The notes: a model not told the origin generated them from the sequence alone. Counted from the stretch's first letter, positions 46,075-59,710 are shown. The stretch: 64,000 bases of DNA from Hibiscus mutabilis (GCA_019671005.1 CM033738.1:12550202-12614201); one strand, 5' to 3'. Made by a program: numbers and translations.

Positions 46075-47040
46075 ATGCCACCAAGACGAGAGCTTAGGTC
46101 GAATACGAATAATACTGCCGGTGGGCAAGTTCTGCTAGTTCCATCTGGTCCAGTCTTTGGGGATATGACGCTGTTGATTCAGGCTATTACTGGAGCTTTC
46201 CAAGCAGTTGTGGTTGGATGCATGTTCAGGCACTAGAACTGGCAATATTTGTTAATCAAAGGCTCCCGTTGGAGCATTTGCATAGTTTGAGAGGTATTAA
46301 GTTTAGAGGTTTAGCTCCTTAGGCAAATGAGGAGTGGTTTACGAGTACCAAGAGGATTCTTGGTCAAATGGAGTGTACGAATATGGGTAAGCTAGGTTGT
46401 ATTGTATTTCTGCTTTAGAGAGATGCCTATAGTTAGTGGACTACCATTATAGCAGGAATAACACCCAATGATGTGATTTGGGATTCTTTGGTGCTGCTTT
46501 TTGGAGGAAATATTTGGTTACTCTGTACCAGGATAAAAAGAAGCGTGAGTTCATATCTTTGGTTCAAGGCGATATGTCTGTTTCGGAGTATGAGGTTCAG
46601 TTTATTCGATTGAGCCAATATGCACCTTAGTTGGTTCATGATGATCAAAACGATGTGATCATTTTTGATATGGTTTGGTCAAGGATGTTAAGACCTATAT
46701 GTTGGATTCAGACTATACTGATTTTGATGTATTGGTTAGCCGAGCCAAGGATATTGAACATAATTTGGTTTTGTCTTCTCGTTCTAGGGGCTTGAGTTCC
46801 GGCAAAAGAGTTGTTGATTCAGATATTGGTAGTGGTCGATTCAAGAAGAATCGAGATAGGAAGTATCGTCCTGATCAGAGACATGGTAGAGGTAATGTCA
46901 GACGTGTACAACAAGGTCAGAACACCTATGCTAGAGTACCGAGTGTAGGCATTGTGGAAAAACTCATCTAGGAGATTGTTGCGCTACACATAATACATGT
47001 TGGAGTTATGGTTCGCGGGATCATTTGATACGTGATTGTT
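46075..47040 (+). pseudogene. Element A gag, broken
   Basis: Starts MPPRRELRSNTNNTAGG at 46075. A stop follows near 46236. The gag core continues in other frames at 46520-46630: KKREFISLVQGDMSVSEYEV and FIRLSQYAP, the conserved retrotransposon gag block. The basic region follows at 46675-46970 (RFKKNRDRKYRPDQRHGRG). A zinc-knuckle relic at about 47000-47042 reads SYGSRDHLIRDC. Gag forms the particle that packages element RNA. Confidence 0.8.
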
Positions 47041-47045
47041 CATAG

Positions 47046-47600
47046 ATGGCTAAGGATAGACATGTTTCTGCACTTGTTGTTGCACCCAAAGAGTTCCAGC
47101 GTCGAGAGGAAGGTCAGAGGACTATTTCTCATACAATGGCTATTCAACCTGAGGGTGGTGGACTTGCGATGATCTATGCACATTATGAGGGAAGAAATGA
47201 TACATATATGATTGCAGGTACTTTTACTTTACAGTCCATGTTATTACTTTCTTTGATAGTTTCTAGTTCCACACATTCATATATCTTGCATGATCACGCA
47301 CGCTTGCTTAATATACTTGTAGAAGTGTTAGATGTGGGTATGCGCATGACTAGTTCTTTTGGAGAAACATTAGTTGCTAAGAGGTTGTTTAGAAGATTTC
47401 CTTTGATGGTTCAAGGTCGCATGTTTGCGGTTGATATGATAAAGTTGCCATTTTATGGTTTTAATGTAATCCTGGGTATGGATTGCTTAACCAAGCATAG
47501 GGCTATAGTCAATTTAGAAACCGAGCGAGTTTTGTTGAAACTTGTTGTGATTATGAAGTGGTGGTTGTGGGCAAGAATGTTAAATTCTTGTCTAATGTAG
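47046..47600 (+). pseudogene. Element A protease
   Basis: An uninterrupted 184-residue frame. It carries IAGTFTLQSMLLLSLIVSSS then THSYI, the retropepsin position where the family has (L)DxGSTHSFI; here the Asp is lost (IVSSSTHSYI). It continues with FPLMVQGRMFAVDMIKLPFY and NVILGMDCLTKHRAIVNLE, the usual end of this domain. The active-site loss means it cannot act as an aspartic protease. Confidence 0.8.
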
Positions 47601-48392
47601 TTTCGGTTTTAGAAGCACAGAGGTTGTTGGAGCTTGGTTGTCAAGCATATCTAGCTTATGTTATGAACCCAAATTTAAAAGAGGTACATGTTCAGGATAT
47701 CTGTACCATTTGTGATTTTCTGGGGATATTTCTGAAGGAGTTGCCTGGGTTACCACTGGATAGAGAAGTAGAGTTTTGTATCGAGGCATATGCGGATGCG
47801 ATGCCAGTGTCGATTACTCCGTATCGTATGACACCTAAAGAGTTAAAGGAGTTGAAGATGCAACTTCAAGAGTTGCTGGATCTTCGTTTCATCCAACCAA
47901 GTGTGTCTTCGTAGGGAGCACCAGTGTTGTTCGTGAAAACGAAGGATGACACTATAAAAATGTACATTGATTATCGGCAACTGAACAAGTTGACGATTAA
48001 GAATAAGTATCTTTTGCCACAAATTGATGATTTGTTTGATCAATTTTGGGGTGCTACAGTGTTTTCCAAGATTGATCTGAGGTCTGGTTATTATCAGTTG
48101 AGGGTAAAGGATAAGGATGTGTTGAAAACTACTTTTCGCATACGTTATGGGCATTATGAGTTTTTGGTGATGCCTTTCGGGTTTACAAATACACATGTTG
48201 CTTTCATGGATATGAAGAATAGGGTGTTCCATGAATATTTAGATAAATTTGTAGTTGTGTTCATTGATGATATCCGTATGTACTCTCGTACCGAGGAAGA
48301 ACATGATCAGCATTTGCGGATTATGTTGCTAGCTTTCTTGAATAATCAGCTATATGCCAAGTTGAGCAAGTGAATTTTTTTTAAGGGAAGTA
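47601..48392 (+). pseudogene. Element A reverse transcriptase, N-terminal part up to the insertion
   Basis: Reads through FLKELPGLPLDREVEFCIE, then PYRMTPKELKELKMQLQELL and FIQPSVSS, a stop, then KMYIDYRQLNKLTIKNKYLL, FSKIDLRSGYYQLRVKDKDV, MPFGFTN and VVVFIDDI (the catalytic F-x-DD box). It ends at a stop after LYAKLSK. The stop at 47912 and a small deletion near 48370 break it. The frame is cut by the nested element at 48393-48397. Confidence 0.88.
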
Positions 48393-48397
48393 ATTTT

Positions 48398-51300
48398 TGT
48401 AACACCCCTACCCGGTCTAGGAGGTAAACCAGTTAGGAAGTGTTACTGAACAAACATTCAATCAAACATACAATATCTTAACACTTCTGAAAACAAACAT
48501 GCATATAGAATTTAGGGTAATTTAAAACTTTTTAGCAAGTTCCAAAAATACATTTCATATACAAACAAGTATGCACACACATTATGCATTGCACTCTATT
48601 TGATAGCTCTTAAATATGTATAAACTTTATTTTCTTCTAACCATTTAAGACATAAAGACCGTTGTTTTATTAGAGGCATAAATTTCTAGTTTCTAATGTC
48701 ACCATTTTTAGAACACCATTATCGATATAGCTTAAGGGTTATTTAGGGTAACAATGAACCATTCTAAGAAAGTCTTTAAGTAGTAACATTCGTATTATTA
48801 AGCTACAAAAATCTTAATTTCAAGATTGCTAGGTCATTTAATATGTTCTCATTTTCTTTTTAAAACAGTACTGAATAACTTTCATTCCTTAACTCAAATA
48901 TTCCTCACTAAACATTATAAGGATTTCACATGGTAAACATCACTACTCAACTATCCAAGGCATAACTATAACATTCATATCACAATCACATATTCGAATG
49001 CATTTAAACACTTGCCTTAACCTTAGCCTTACTTATTCATTCATTCAATCAAAACATGGCATTAACATCACTAACTTGATCATGCTATCACATACATATA
49101 TCATTTACAACAATATTAGCCATAATCATTCATTATTTCATTCTTAGAATTAAACTTAACAATAATCCTATATCAAGACAACTCTTAATTAAACGTAGGA
49201 ACATAGTTTAGCCTTGTCAAGCACATCATCTTCTAGAATAGCAACCATCTTTATAATACACCTGATCAAACTAATGCATACAATCATCTAGCATAACATT
49301 ACTCATTTTTTAGGCAAAAGCACAAAGTTACCTAACATAGCAAACAACCATAACACGCACACATGCACAAGCATATTACAATTACTGCACCTTCTTCATA
49401 AGGTACTATAAACATTATTTTGAATGCATAATATGTTAACTAATCACTTAGTTAACATAAACCTTAATCATATTTTTCCACCCTAGGAATTTAAAGTAAC
49501 TATAAATATTCACATACTCTAAGCTTAGACCTTGTGTGACTTGCTACCTGGGAGTTGACACGTTCCTTGCTTAACTGCATGCTAGCTACCTGAAAGATCA
49601 ATCAAGCACAAGTAATTCAAAGGAATTTAGTGGGGTAACTAGACCAACACATTCACTAAAAGATACAAATATATGTACTTATATAGTATTATTTATGTTT
49701 AGCTTTGCTTGATTTTCATTCATTTTGCCAAAGTTCTTTCCATTATTTCAACTTACAGGTTACTTAAGCCATTTCTAAATTGATTCACCAAGAACCGGTG
49801 TTTCCCCTACGTAAAGATTGCGTGAACAACTTTGTCATAAATAACACTCTTCTTCATACATAGTATTAAAATTTTACTATCATGATCATACACTTTTATG
49901 TACTAAAACAGTCCCAAACTGTCCTTGTTTAAGTTGCAAAACAATGCTTTATTAAGTTTACAAAAGAGTCCATTCTAGTTACAAAACAAAACAATCCAAT
50001 ACTTATATGTATTCAAAACTATCCAAAATTCATGTGTATACATATATATGTACAAAACAGTTAAATACTTACTTATATATATTCAAAACCGTCCAAAATT
50101 CGTGTGTATACATATATATGTACAAAACAATCCTTATTTGATATTAACAAGCAATGTGACTTAAAGCAACCAAATTACTATATTCAACACATGTAATTAA
50201 GCTTTCAAGGCAACCCAACTTGTCTAAAAATAGAATACCACCATGACATCCAACTATTTGATTTTTCAATCGAATAAAATATGGATTTCATTACCGTCAC
50301 ATAAGAGTGACCATTACAAGTATTTTTAATAGAATTAATTAGCCATATCAAAATTTAATCGAATACTTAACAATCCCCGTAACTCATAGAATTCAAAATC
50401 AATACTCTACGATTCCAATATACTTACAAATTCATCAAGTCAATGGCAATTATCAATCATACTATTCAAATTATGGAAGGGAAATACCATATAAAAATGT
50501 TCTAGGAATCTAATCACACTAAGGTCGATAGGAAACCTATAGTAACATTTAACAGACTATCCATATAGATTTAGCATATAATCTAGAATTCAACAACCCA
50601 AAATTTACTAACTCTATAATCAATGAATTAAGCTAAGATATCTTGAAATTACTTCAATTTCTAAAAAAGGAAAAAGGAAATTACTTACCTTTTTATCTTA
50701 ATAATTTGGAATATGTGTCAATCATATTCTTCCACCAAATATCGATCAAGTAATGTAAGGTTCTAAACTTGAATAAGAAACTAGCTATTATTACATTAAG
50801 CATTTGAACAAAGCATTTTCATTCACATAAAAGGATACACAAGGAATATTTACGTACATTATTACTTGTCATGGAAGTTATTAAGGTAATTCATCAATTT
50901 AACTTGTAGATTACAGTGTTTTTATTAAACATAGCCTTGAGAATCAAGTAGCCTAGATATACGAATCCCCAACCAAATGTTGCCAGAATAAGGTACTCAA
51001 AGTACCGGTCAATCCCTCCTACTTTCGCCAAGTGACCACAACACATCCCTCCTACTGTCGCCTCATAAGGACCGTAGTCCACCCCAAACACGAGCTCTAT
51101 GGACTCTACGACATGCCAACTATACCTATGACTGACACGAAACCAAGGCTTTTCAATTATGTCATGTCATATCATAATAAGAGTTGAGCTTAGCTCCTTA
51201 TTTAGGTAATCAAATAACATGTTTTATCTAGATCAGAGATGAGCATAGCTCCATATTCAATTGATCAAAAGGAGTATGGCTCCATTGATTTATTTACTTA

Positions 51301-53477
51301 TATCACAATATTTCTCATGCATCTTTAAAGTTATCAATTTATATCAATATGATATAACTTCATGCCTCTCTAATACCAACATAAACATTCATAGATCATA
51401 GTTCATGTCACATGATTCCTTAATATTTTCAGATCAAAATATATAACTTACCTAATTAAATTATTATCAAACACTCAATCAAAAAGATAACATCCACATA
51501 GCAAGAATTTATACCATGCTTCACTTCATCATCAATCAATAACTCATACAAGTAACTTACCTTGAGCTTACCTGTAATTGCATCCTTATGCATCATTTGA
51601 CCAAACACATTAAATTATAAGATTATTTAGTTCAATTTGAACCTATCTTGTTTATAGCTATTGCAACTCTAACTGCCCATTTACCTTTCATTGATTGTTT
51701 ATCATTCTTTTTATTATTTCTCAATCTTTGATTATCTTTGGATTTGAACCAACATTGCATTTCGGTCATAGGCATTTATTTTAATGATATTTAATTTAAC
51801 ATCATCTTTCACACAAAGGTGTACTTACACTCACCTTATATCCTAAAGTTACGAGATATCCCGATCCACTAATTACATTGAAGCTTTCTTCATTCGATAC
51901 TTGATTTACTCGAGCCATTTGATTTTGAACTATCCCTTATTCCTTGACCTTGCTTCGTCCACCAATCTTAAATTCAAGCAATACAAATACAACTATTAAT
52001 ATCCATACCTTTCATCACACATTTACTCAAAATGCATAACCAATATCATCTTTCAAACATTAATCATGCATATAGTAGGCATTCCTCCATTTCATTTCCA
52101 AGATAAACCCTTATTTCAAACTTTTGACAACTTGAGCTATCATCAAAGAACTGACTCTTCAGAACAAAGTACACACTGAAATTTAATGATCTTTACACCA
52201 TTACAAACTAGATCCAACTACAGTTTTAATAGTATAAGCCTCAAAATTTAACAAGATCCACAAAAATTATGAGAATTCGTAGAAGTCTCAAAACAGAAAC
52301 TGTCCAGAGCAGAATCTGCTTCTAGAGTTTCTGTACTACTCTCACTTAAAAATTCATAACTTTTGATTCAGAACTCGAAATTAATCCCGGTTTGTTGGAG
52401 ACAAAACTAGACTCACACAGGGTTCTATACAATAAAATTCATCCTTTAACTCAGCATATTTGATTTCCTATGAATTTCTAAACTTACTGCCAGAACAGGG
52501 CTTTTCTGGGCAGATTGCATACCCATTGTCTTAGCCAATTTAAGTGATCCAAACTCAGCTATATTCAACCACCATTCATTCAAAACCTTTCTTCACTAAC
52601 TAACCTTAATTTACAACCAATTCAAACCTTTATACTACAACTTTAAATCATTGTTTTCCCTTCCAAAATAGCTTCTAACTTAAACAACAAACAAATGAAA
52701 TCATATTCTTAAGGGTACCATAATCAAAGATGAATTCTAACAAAAACATCATCCAATTTGTCAAATTTATAGCATCTAAATATTCAATCCTCAATGAAAT
52801 TTATAACCTAAATCATGGAGTAAAGGAGTGGCTTACCAATTAAGAATTTTACTCCAAGAGTAAAGACCAAAGCTGCTCAAATTTAGCCTCTCTTCAAGCT
52901 TCCCATTTTCCTTCCATGGTGGTTAGTTTTGATGGATTCATGTAGAGTTGAGTGAAGACTGAAAATGAGAGAAGAAACTCTCTCTTTCTCCCATTCAAAA
53001 CCACCGAACAACAGCCCCACATGTGCCACTCATCCATTTCATTTCCTTAACAAGTGTATTCCGCCATAATTTGTAGAATAATTATCCAAGCAATTCCTAT
53101 TTCCTCTTTCTATCAAAATGACCATCAATCACACGAAATTTTAAATCACTCATCCATTTCATTTCCTTAACAAGTGTATTTCCTCTTTCTATCCAAGCTG
53201 CTCAAATTTTCCATTTCATTTAATTCATTTTAATCCTAAATCACTATAATCTATCACACGAAATTTTAATTTCATTGATAATACTACTTCTTGATATACA
53301 ATCCATCTCAAACCTTGTAATATGTTCACTTAACAATTCTTAATTGATCCTTAACTCTTTTAATTCATTAACTAGCTTATTCAATTAGCTCAAACTAAGT
53401 ATTTTAGAAATCCAAAGATAACCTTTCAAAGCTTGTGATCATAAAAAAACTCCTATCCCAGTTTTAGGGGTATTACA
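48398..53477 (-). repeat. 3' LTR (5.08 kb) of the nested element
   Basis: Matches 54280-57839 in order throughout, but holds about 1.46 kb (roughly 49986-51442) that the other LTR lacks. That extra segment includes CCTCCTACTTTCGCC and GCATAGCTCC-type strings. Near 53020-53260 there is also a local duplication of CACTCATCCATTTCATTTCC. Only short spurious open frames exist. Confidence 0.88.
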
Positions 53478-54279
53478 ATTCTCTCCCCTTAAGAAAATTC
53501 GTCAACAAATTTTCCAACATGCCATGTCCTGATCCAATACAAAACTTTCAATTTGATTTCTCAAATTTCAAAAAATATTACCTAGAAAATTTTGTGAAGT
53601 TTCACTTTCCATTTTTTTTTATCAAATTCTTCAGTAATCATTGTTTATTCTATTATTAACCTTCTCGTAACTACAACAACAACTTTAACTTGATTAACTA
53701 GGGCTCGAAAGTTTGGTATTTTTCAAGGTAGTAAAAGAAGGTTGTATACCATATTTTAAACCATAGATAAACTCGACACTTATCGATTTTAGACTTTATA
53801 CATTGTATCTCATCCTTGCATTGTCTACAAAATTGTTGTATAAAATAGTGTAGTGGTTAATTCTCCTGCCTTAAACCTAATGTTTGTTTTCTTCTTCTTG
53901 CTATGTTCTTCATAGCATATATATATGCCTTGTTATTCCTTCCTTGTACTATAAAACCTTTGGAAAGATCCTTGGAATTAAATTTAATCATTATGAAGAC
54001 TTGAAAACTTATTTTGAACATTTCGGAGTATGATGAAATCTTATCGAATTCCTACTCAGTTTCCCACGTTCAAGGGAATGTGCACCAACAATACTACTTA
54101 TATCCATAATAGACATGTTTCTATTAAGAATAGAAGAAGATCGTGTCAAACCTGCAAGTCAAACTCTTCAATAACATTTAAATTCTTAGGTGGCAAATGC
54201 ATTTAGTATGACAATGATTATGCAAACAACTTTGGTTTAGTCCTAGAATCGACTAAACTCTAGCTCTGATACCACTCAA
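53478..54279 (-). other. 802-bp internal region of the nested element
   Basis: Non-coding. The minus strand shows the primer site TGGTATCAGAGC at 54274-54263 and, at the far end, GACGAATTTTCTTAAGG-like sequence plus the polypurine tract. That matches what precedes the 3' LTR in elements A and B (ATGAAATTTCTTAAG...GGGG). This suggests derivation from a Tekay-like element by loss of all coding sequence. Confidence 0.75.
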
Positions 54280-57200
54280 TGTAACACCCTCTACTCGGTC
54301 CAGGAGTTAAACAGTTTAGGAAGTGTTACTGAACAAACATTCAATCAAACATACAATATCTTAACACTTCTCAAAACAAACATGCATTTAGAATTTAGGG
54401 TAATTTAAGACTTTTTAGCAAGTTCCAAAAATACGTTTCATATACAAACAAGTATGCATACACATTATGCATTACACTCTATTTGATAGCTCTTAATATG
54501 TATAAACTTTATTTTCTTCTAACCATTTAAGACATAAAGATCATTGTATTATTAGAAGCATAAGTTTCTAGTTTCTAATATTACCATTTTTAGAAACACC
54601 ATTATCGACATAGCTTAAGGGTTATTTAGGGTAACAATGAACCATTCTAAGAAAGTCTTTAAGTCTTAACATTCATATTATTAAGCTTCAAATCTTAATT
54701 TCAAGATTGCTAGGTGATTTAATATGTTCTCATTTTCTTTTTAAAACACTACTGAATAACTTTCATTCCTTAACTCAAATATTCCTCACTAAACAATATA
54801 AGGATTTCACATGATAAACATCACTACTCAACTATCCAAGGCATAACTATAACATTCATATCACAATCACATATTCAAATACATTTAAACACTTGTCTTA
54901 ACCTTAGCCTTACTTATTCATTTATTCAATCGAAACATGGCATTATCACTAACTTGACCAAGCTATCACATGCATACATAATTTACAACAATATTAGCCA
55001 TAATCATTCATTATTTCATTCTTAGAATTAAATTTAGCAATAATCCTATATCAAGACAACTCTTAATTAAACGTAGGAACATAGTTTAGCCTAGTCAAGC
55101 ACATTATCTTCTAGAATAACAACCATCTTTATAAGACACATGATCAAACTCATGCATACAATCATCTAGCATAACATACATTCATATTACTCTCTTTTTA
55201 GGCATAAGCACAAAGTTACCTAACATAGCAAACAACCATAGCATGCACACATGCACAAACATATTACAATTACTTTACATTCTTCATAAGGTACTATAAA
55301 CATTATTTTGAATACATTAATATGTTAACTAATCACTTAGTTAATATAAACCTTAATCATGTTTTGCCACCCTAGGAATTTAAAGTAACTATAAGTATTC
55401 ACATATTCTAAGCTTAGACCTTGTGTGACTTGCTACCGGGAGTTGACACAATCCTTGCTTAAATGCATGCTAGCTACTTGAAAGATCAATCAAGCACAAG
55501 TAAGTTCAAAGGAACTTAGTGAGGTAACTAGACCAACAACTTCACTCAAAGATACAAATACATGTACTTATATAGTATTCTTTATTTTTAACTTTACTTG
55601 ATTTTCATTCATTTTGCCAAAGTTCCTTCCATTAATTCAACTTACAGGTTCCTTAAGCCATTTCAAGATTGATTCACCAAGAACCGGTGTTTCCCCTACG
55701 TAAAGATTGCATGAACAAATTTGTCATAAATAACATTCTTCGTCATACATAGTATTAAAATTTTACTATCTTGATCATACACTTTTATGTATTAAAACAG
55801 TCCCAAATAATCCTTGTTTAAGTTGCGAAACAATCATTTATTAAGTTTACAAAAGAGTCCATTATAGTTACAAAACATTTTGATACTTACCTAATTAAAT
55901 TATTGTCAAACACTTAATCAAAGAGATACTAACATCCACATAGCAATAATTTATACCATGCTTCACTTCATCATCAATCAATAACTTATACAAGTAACTT
56001 ACCTTGAGCTTACATGTAATTGCATCCTTATGTATCATTTGACCAAACACATTAAATTATAAGATTATTTAGTTCAATTTGAACCTATCTTGTTTACAGC
56101 TATTACAACTCTAACTGCCCATTTACCATTCATTGATTGTTTATACTTCTTTTTATCATTTCTCAATCTTTAATTACCCTTGGATTTGAACCAATATTGC
56201 ATTTCGATCATAGGCATTTATTTTAATGATATTTAATTTAACATCATCTTTCACACAAAGGTGTAGTTACACTCACCTTATATCCTGAAGTTACGGGATA
56301 TCCCAATCCACTAATTACATCGAAGCTTTCTTCATTCGATACTTGATTCACTCGGGCCCTTTGATTTTGATATGTCCCACATTCCTTGACCTTGCTTCTT
56401 CCACCAATCTTTAATTCAAGCAATACAAATACAACTACTAATATCCATACCTTTCATCACACATTTACTCAAAATGCATAACCAATATCATCATTCAAGC
56501 ATTAATCATACATATAGTAGGCATTCTTCCATTTAATTTCCAAGATAAACCCTTATTTCCAACTTTTGACAACTTGATTTATCGTTTAAGAACTGACTCT
56601 TCAGAACAAAGTACACACTGAAATTTAAAGATCTTTACACCGTTACAAACTAGATTAAACTACGGTTTTAATGGTATAAGCCTCATAATTTAACAAGATC
56701 CACAAAATTATGAGAATTCTTAGAAGTCTCAAAACATAAACTGTCCAGAGCAGAATCTGCTTCTAGATTTTTTGCACTACCCTCACTTAAAAAATCACAA
56801 CTTTTGATTCAGAACTCAAAATCAATCCAGTTTGTTGGAGACAAAACTAGACTCACACATCGTTCTATAAAATTAAATTTCTTCTTTTAACTTAGTATAT
56901 TCAATTTCCTATGAATTTCTAAACTTACTGCAAGAACAAGGCTTTTCTGGGCAGATTGCATACCCATGTTTTAACCAGTTTAAATGATCCAAACTTAGAT
57001 ATATTCAACCACCATTCATTCAAACCCTTTCTTCACTAACTAACCTCAATTTACAACCAATTTAAACCTTTATACTCAACTTTAAATCATTATTTTCCCT
57101 TCCAAAACAACTTCTAACTTCAACAACAAATAAATGAAATCAGATTCTTAAGGCTACCATAATCAAAGATGAATTCTAACAAAAACATCATCTAATTTGT

Positions 57201-57839
57201 CAAGTTTACAGAATCTAAATCTTCAACCCTCAATGAAATTTATATCCTAAATCATGGAGTGAAGGAGTGGCTTACCAATTATGAATTTGACTCCAAAAGT
57301 AAAGACCAAAGCTGCTCAAATTTAACCTCTCTTCAAGCTTCCCGTTTTTCCTTCCATGGTGGTTGGTTTTGATGGAAACATGTAGAGTTGAGTGAAGGCT
57401 GAAAATGAGAGAAGAAACTCTCTTTCTCCCATTCAAAACCACCGAACAGCAGCCCCACATGTGCCACTCATCCATTTCATTTCCTTAACAAGTGTATTCC
57501 ACCATAATTTGTTGAATAATTATCCATGCAATTTCCTATTTCCTCTTTCTATCAAAATGGCCATCAATCAAAGTTTCTATTTAATTCACTTTAATCCTCA
57601 ATCACTATAATCTATCACACAAAATTTTAATTTCATTGATAATACTACTTCTTGATATACAATCCATCTCAAACCTTGTAATATGCTCACTTAACAATTA
57701 TTAATTGATCCTTAACTCTTTTAATTCTTTAACTAGCTTATTCAATTAGCTCCAACTGAGTCTTTAAGAAATCCAAAGGTAACCTTTCAAAGCTTGTGAT
57801 CATAAAAAAAACTCATATCCCAGTTTTTGGGGTATTAAA
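54280..57839 (-). repeat. 5' LTR (3.56 kb, internally deleted) of the nested element
   Basis: Direct repeat of the left LTR. The deletion joint lies near 55876, where ACAAAACATTTTGATACTTACC replaces the 1.46-kb segment. The terminal ACA has become AAA at 57837-57839. Confidence 0.88.
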
Positions 57840-57844
57840 ATTTT

Positions 57845-58560
57845 ACTTGGACATATTGTGTTAGCGGAAGGTATTCGTGTGGATCTGCAAAAGACTGAGG
57901 CAGTGATAAGTTGGAAGCCACCTAAGTCTGTGTCAGAGGTTCGTAGTTTTCTTGGGTTGGTAGGATATTATCGTCATTTTGTAGATGGTTTCTCGAAGGT
58001 TGCTGCTCCATTAACTATGTTGTTGCAAAATAATGTTCATTTTCAGTGGACGGAGAGTAGACAACAAGCTTTTGAGAAGTTGAATGAGGCTTTGACGCGA
58101 GCTCTGATCTTGATTCAAACTGAATCGGGTAATGATTTTGTTGTTTATAGTGATGCATCCTATGTTAGTTTGGGGTGTGTGTTAATGCAAGGCAGGAAGG
58201 TTGTGGCTTATGCATATATACAGTTAAAGGTGTATGATCGCAGTTATCCTACGCATAATTTAGAGCTTGCTGCAACAGTGTTTGTGTTGAAGATTTGAAG
58301 ACATTATCTATATGGTGAGAAGTGTATTGTGTACACGAATCACAAGAGTTGAATCTTGGCAAATTTGATGGTTGGAGTTGCTTATGGATTATGATTTGAC
58401 GATTGAGTATTATCCAGGTAAGGCTAATATGGTAGCCGATGCTCTGAGTAAGAAGGTTGTGGTGGAGTTGAGGGCAATGTTTTTGCGATTAAGTATGACA
58501 CATGATGGGAGTTTGTTAGCTGAGTTGCAAGTGAAACCATCATTGGTACAGTTGGCCTAG
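57845..58560 (+). pseudogene. Element A RT C-terminus and RNase H
   Basis: Resumes right after the target duplication with LGHI, then LAEGIRVDLQKTEAVISW, VRSFLGLVGYYRHFVDGFSK and FQWTESRQQAFEKLNEALT, the RT connection. RNase H follows: VVYSDASYVSLGCVLMQGRK and YPTHNLELAATVFVLKI, a stop, then LDYDLTIEYYPGKANMVADA with LSKK. Stops at about 58298 and 58350 break the domain. The opening residues are written in the joined reading of the split gene; the insertion cut between EV and the LGH block. Confidence 0.85.
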
Positions 58561-59710
58561 GAAAAACAATCGTACGATGATTAGTTGGTTCCACATGTTA
58601 AGGATGTGATGGAAGGCAATTCAAAGGATTTTTGTTTTGATGATGATTTTGTCTTGTTTTTTAAGGGGCGAATATTTGTGTTGGATGATGTTGTTTTCAG
58701 GTGAACTATTTTGAAAGAGGATCATTCTAGTCCTTTTTCTCTGCATCCGGGGTTGGTTTGAAAAAAGATGTAGCGAAATTTGTTGCCCGATGTATGATGT
58801 GTCAGTATGTTAAAGTTGAGTATCAATTTATTTCTAGATTGTTGCAATCATTAAGGATTCTGAATAGAAGTGGGAGAAAATTACCATGGATTTTGTGATG
58901 GGTTTACCTTTGTCTCCGTCAAGGAAAAATTTTGTTTGGGTAATTGTGGATCGGTTTACGAAGTGTTCATATTTTCTGGCAGTGCATATGACGTATATGT
59001 TGGATAGGTTAGGGGATATGTCTATGGCTGAGATTGTGAGGTTGTATGGGGTACCTAAGTCTATCATGTCAAATAGGGATTCGTATTTTATATCTAGGTT
59101 TTGGGAGTGTTTGCATAGAGCTTTGGGTACACAGTTGAATTTTAGTACTTCGTATCATCTTCAGTCAGATGGTCAGTCTGAACGTGTTATCCAAGTGTAA
59201 AAGGATATGTTGTGGTGTTGCATCATTGATTTTCAAGGAATGTGGGAGAAATAACTACCGTTGATAGAGTTTGCTTATAACAATAATTATCAAGTGAGCA
59301 TTCAAATAGTTCCGTATAAAGCTTTGTATGGTAGGAGCTGCCATACGCCACTATGTTATGCTGAAGTAGGTGAGAAGTATGTTTCTCCGTCTGATGTGTT
59401 AAAAGTCACCAATGAAAATGTTAAGTTTATTAGTGATTGGTTGAAAGCGGCTTCGGATAGGCAAATATCCTATGCTGATTTGAAGCGTAGGGAGATTGAG
59501 TTTACTGTTGGTGATAAGGTGTTTTTAAAAGTTCCACCTTGGAAGAATGTGATGATGCTTGGACGAAAGGGTAAGTTGAGTACGAGGTTCATTGGGCCTT
59601 ACGAGGTGTTAGAGCGTGTTGGTCCAGTCGCTTATAGGTTAAGGTTACCCGTGGAGTTGGAAAAGATGTATGATGTTTTCTATGTATTCGATGCTTCAGA
59701 GGTATAGATC
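58561..59710 (+). pseudogene. Element A integrase, broken
   Basis: The zinc-binding part at 58600-58820 is badly frame-broken. The core at 58886-59200 reads MDFVMGLPLSPSRKN (first Asp), IVDRFTKCSYFLAVHMTY, MSNRDSYFISRFWE (second Asp) and SDGQSERVIQV (Glu). The next frame, 59261-59707, carries FAYNNNYQVSIQIVPYKALY, GRSCHTPLCYAEVGEK, KRREIEFTVGDKVFLKVPPW and LSTRFIGPYEVLERVGPVAY, the C-terminal domain. Confidence 0.87.

Larger units (their letters stand above)
48398..57839 (-). mobile_element. Nested non-autonomous LTR element with very long LTRs
   Basis: 9442 bp inserted in element A's RT, flanked by a perfect ATTTT duplication (48393-48397 and 57840-57844). Two direct LTRs (48398-53477 and 54280-57839) leave an internal region of only 802 bp with no coding frame. 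Direction is minus: next to the right LTR the minus strand reads TTGAG then TGGTATCAGAGC, a primer site, and next to the left LTR it reads AAGGGGAGAGAAT, a polypurine tract. LTR ends TGTAACACCC...GGGGTATTACA resemble Tekay LTRs. Such long-LTR, non-coding elements are called LARD-like; here the interior is much shorter than described LARDs as I recall them. Confidence 0.9.
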
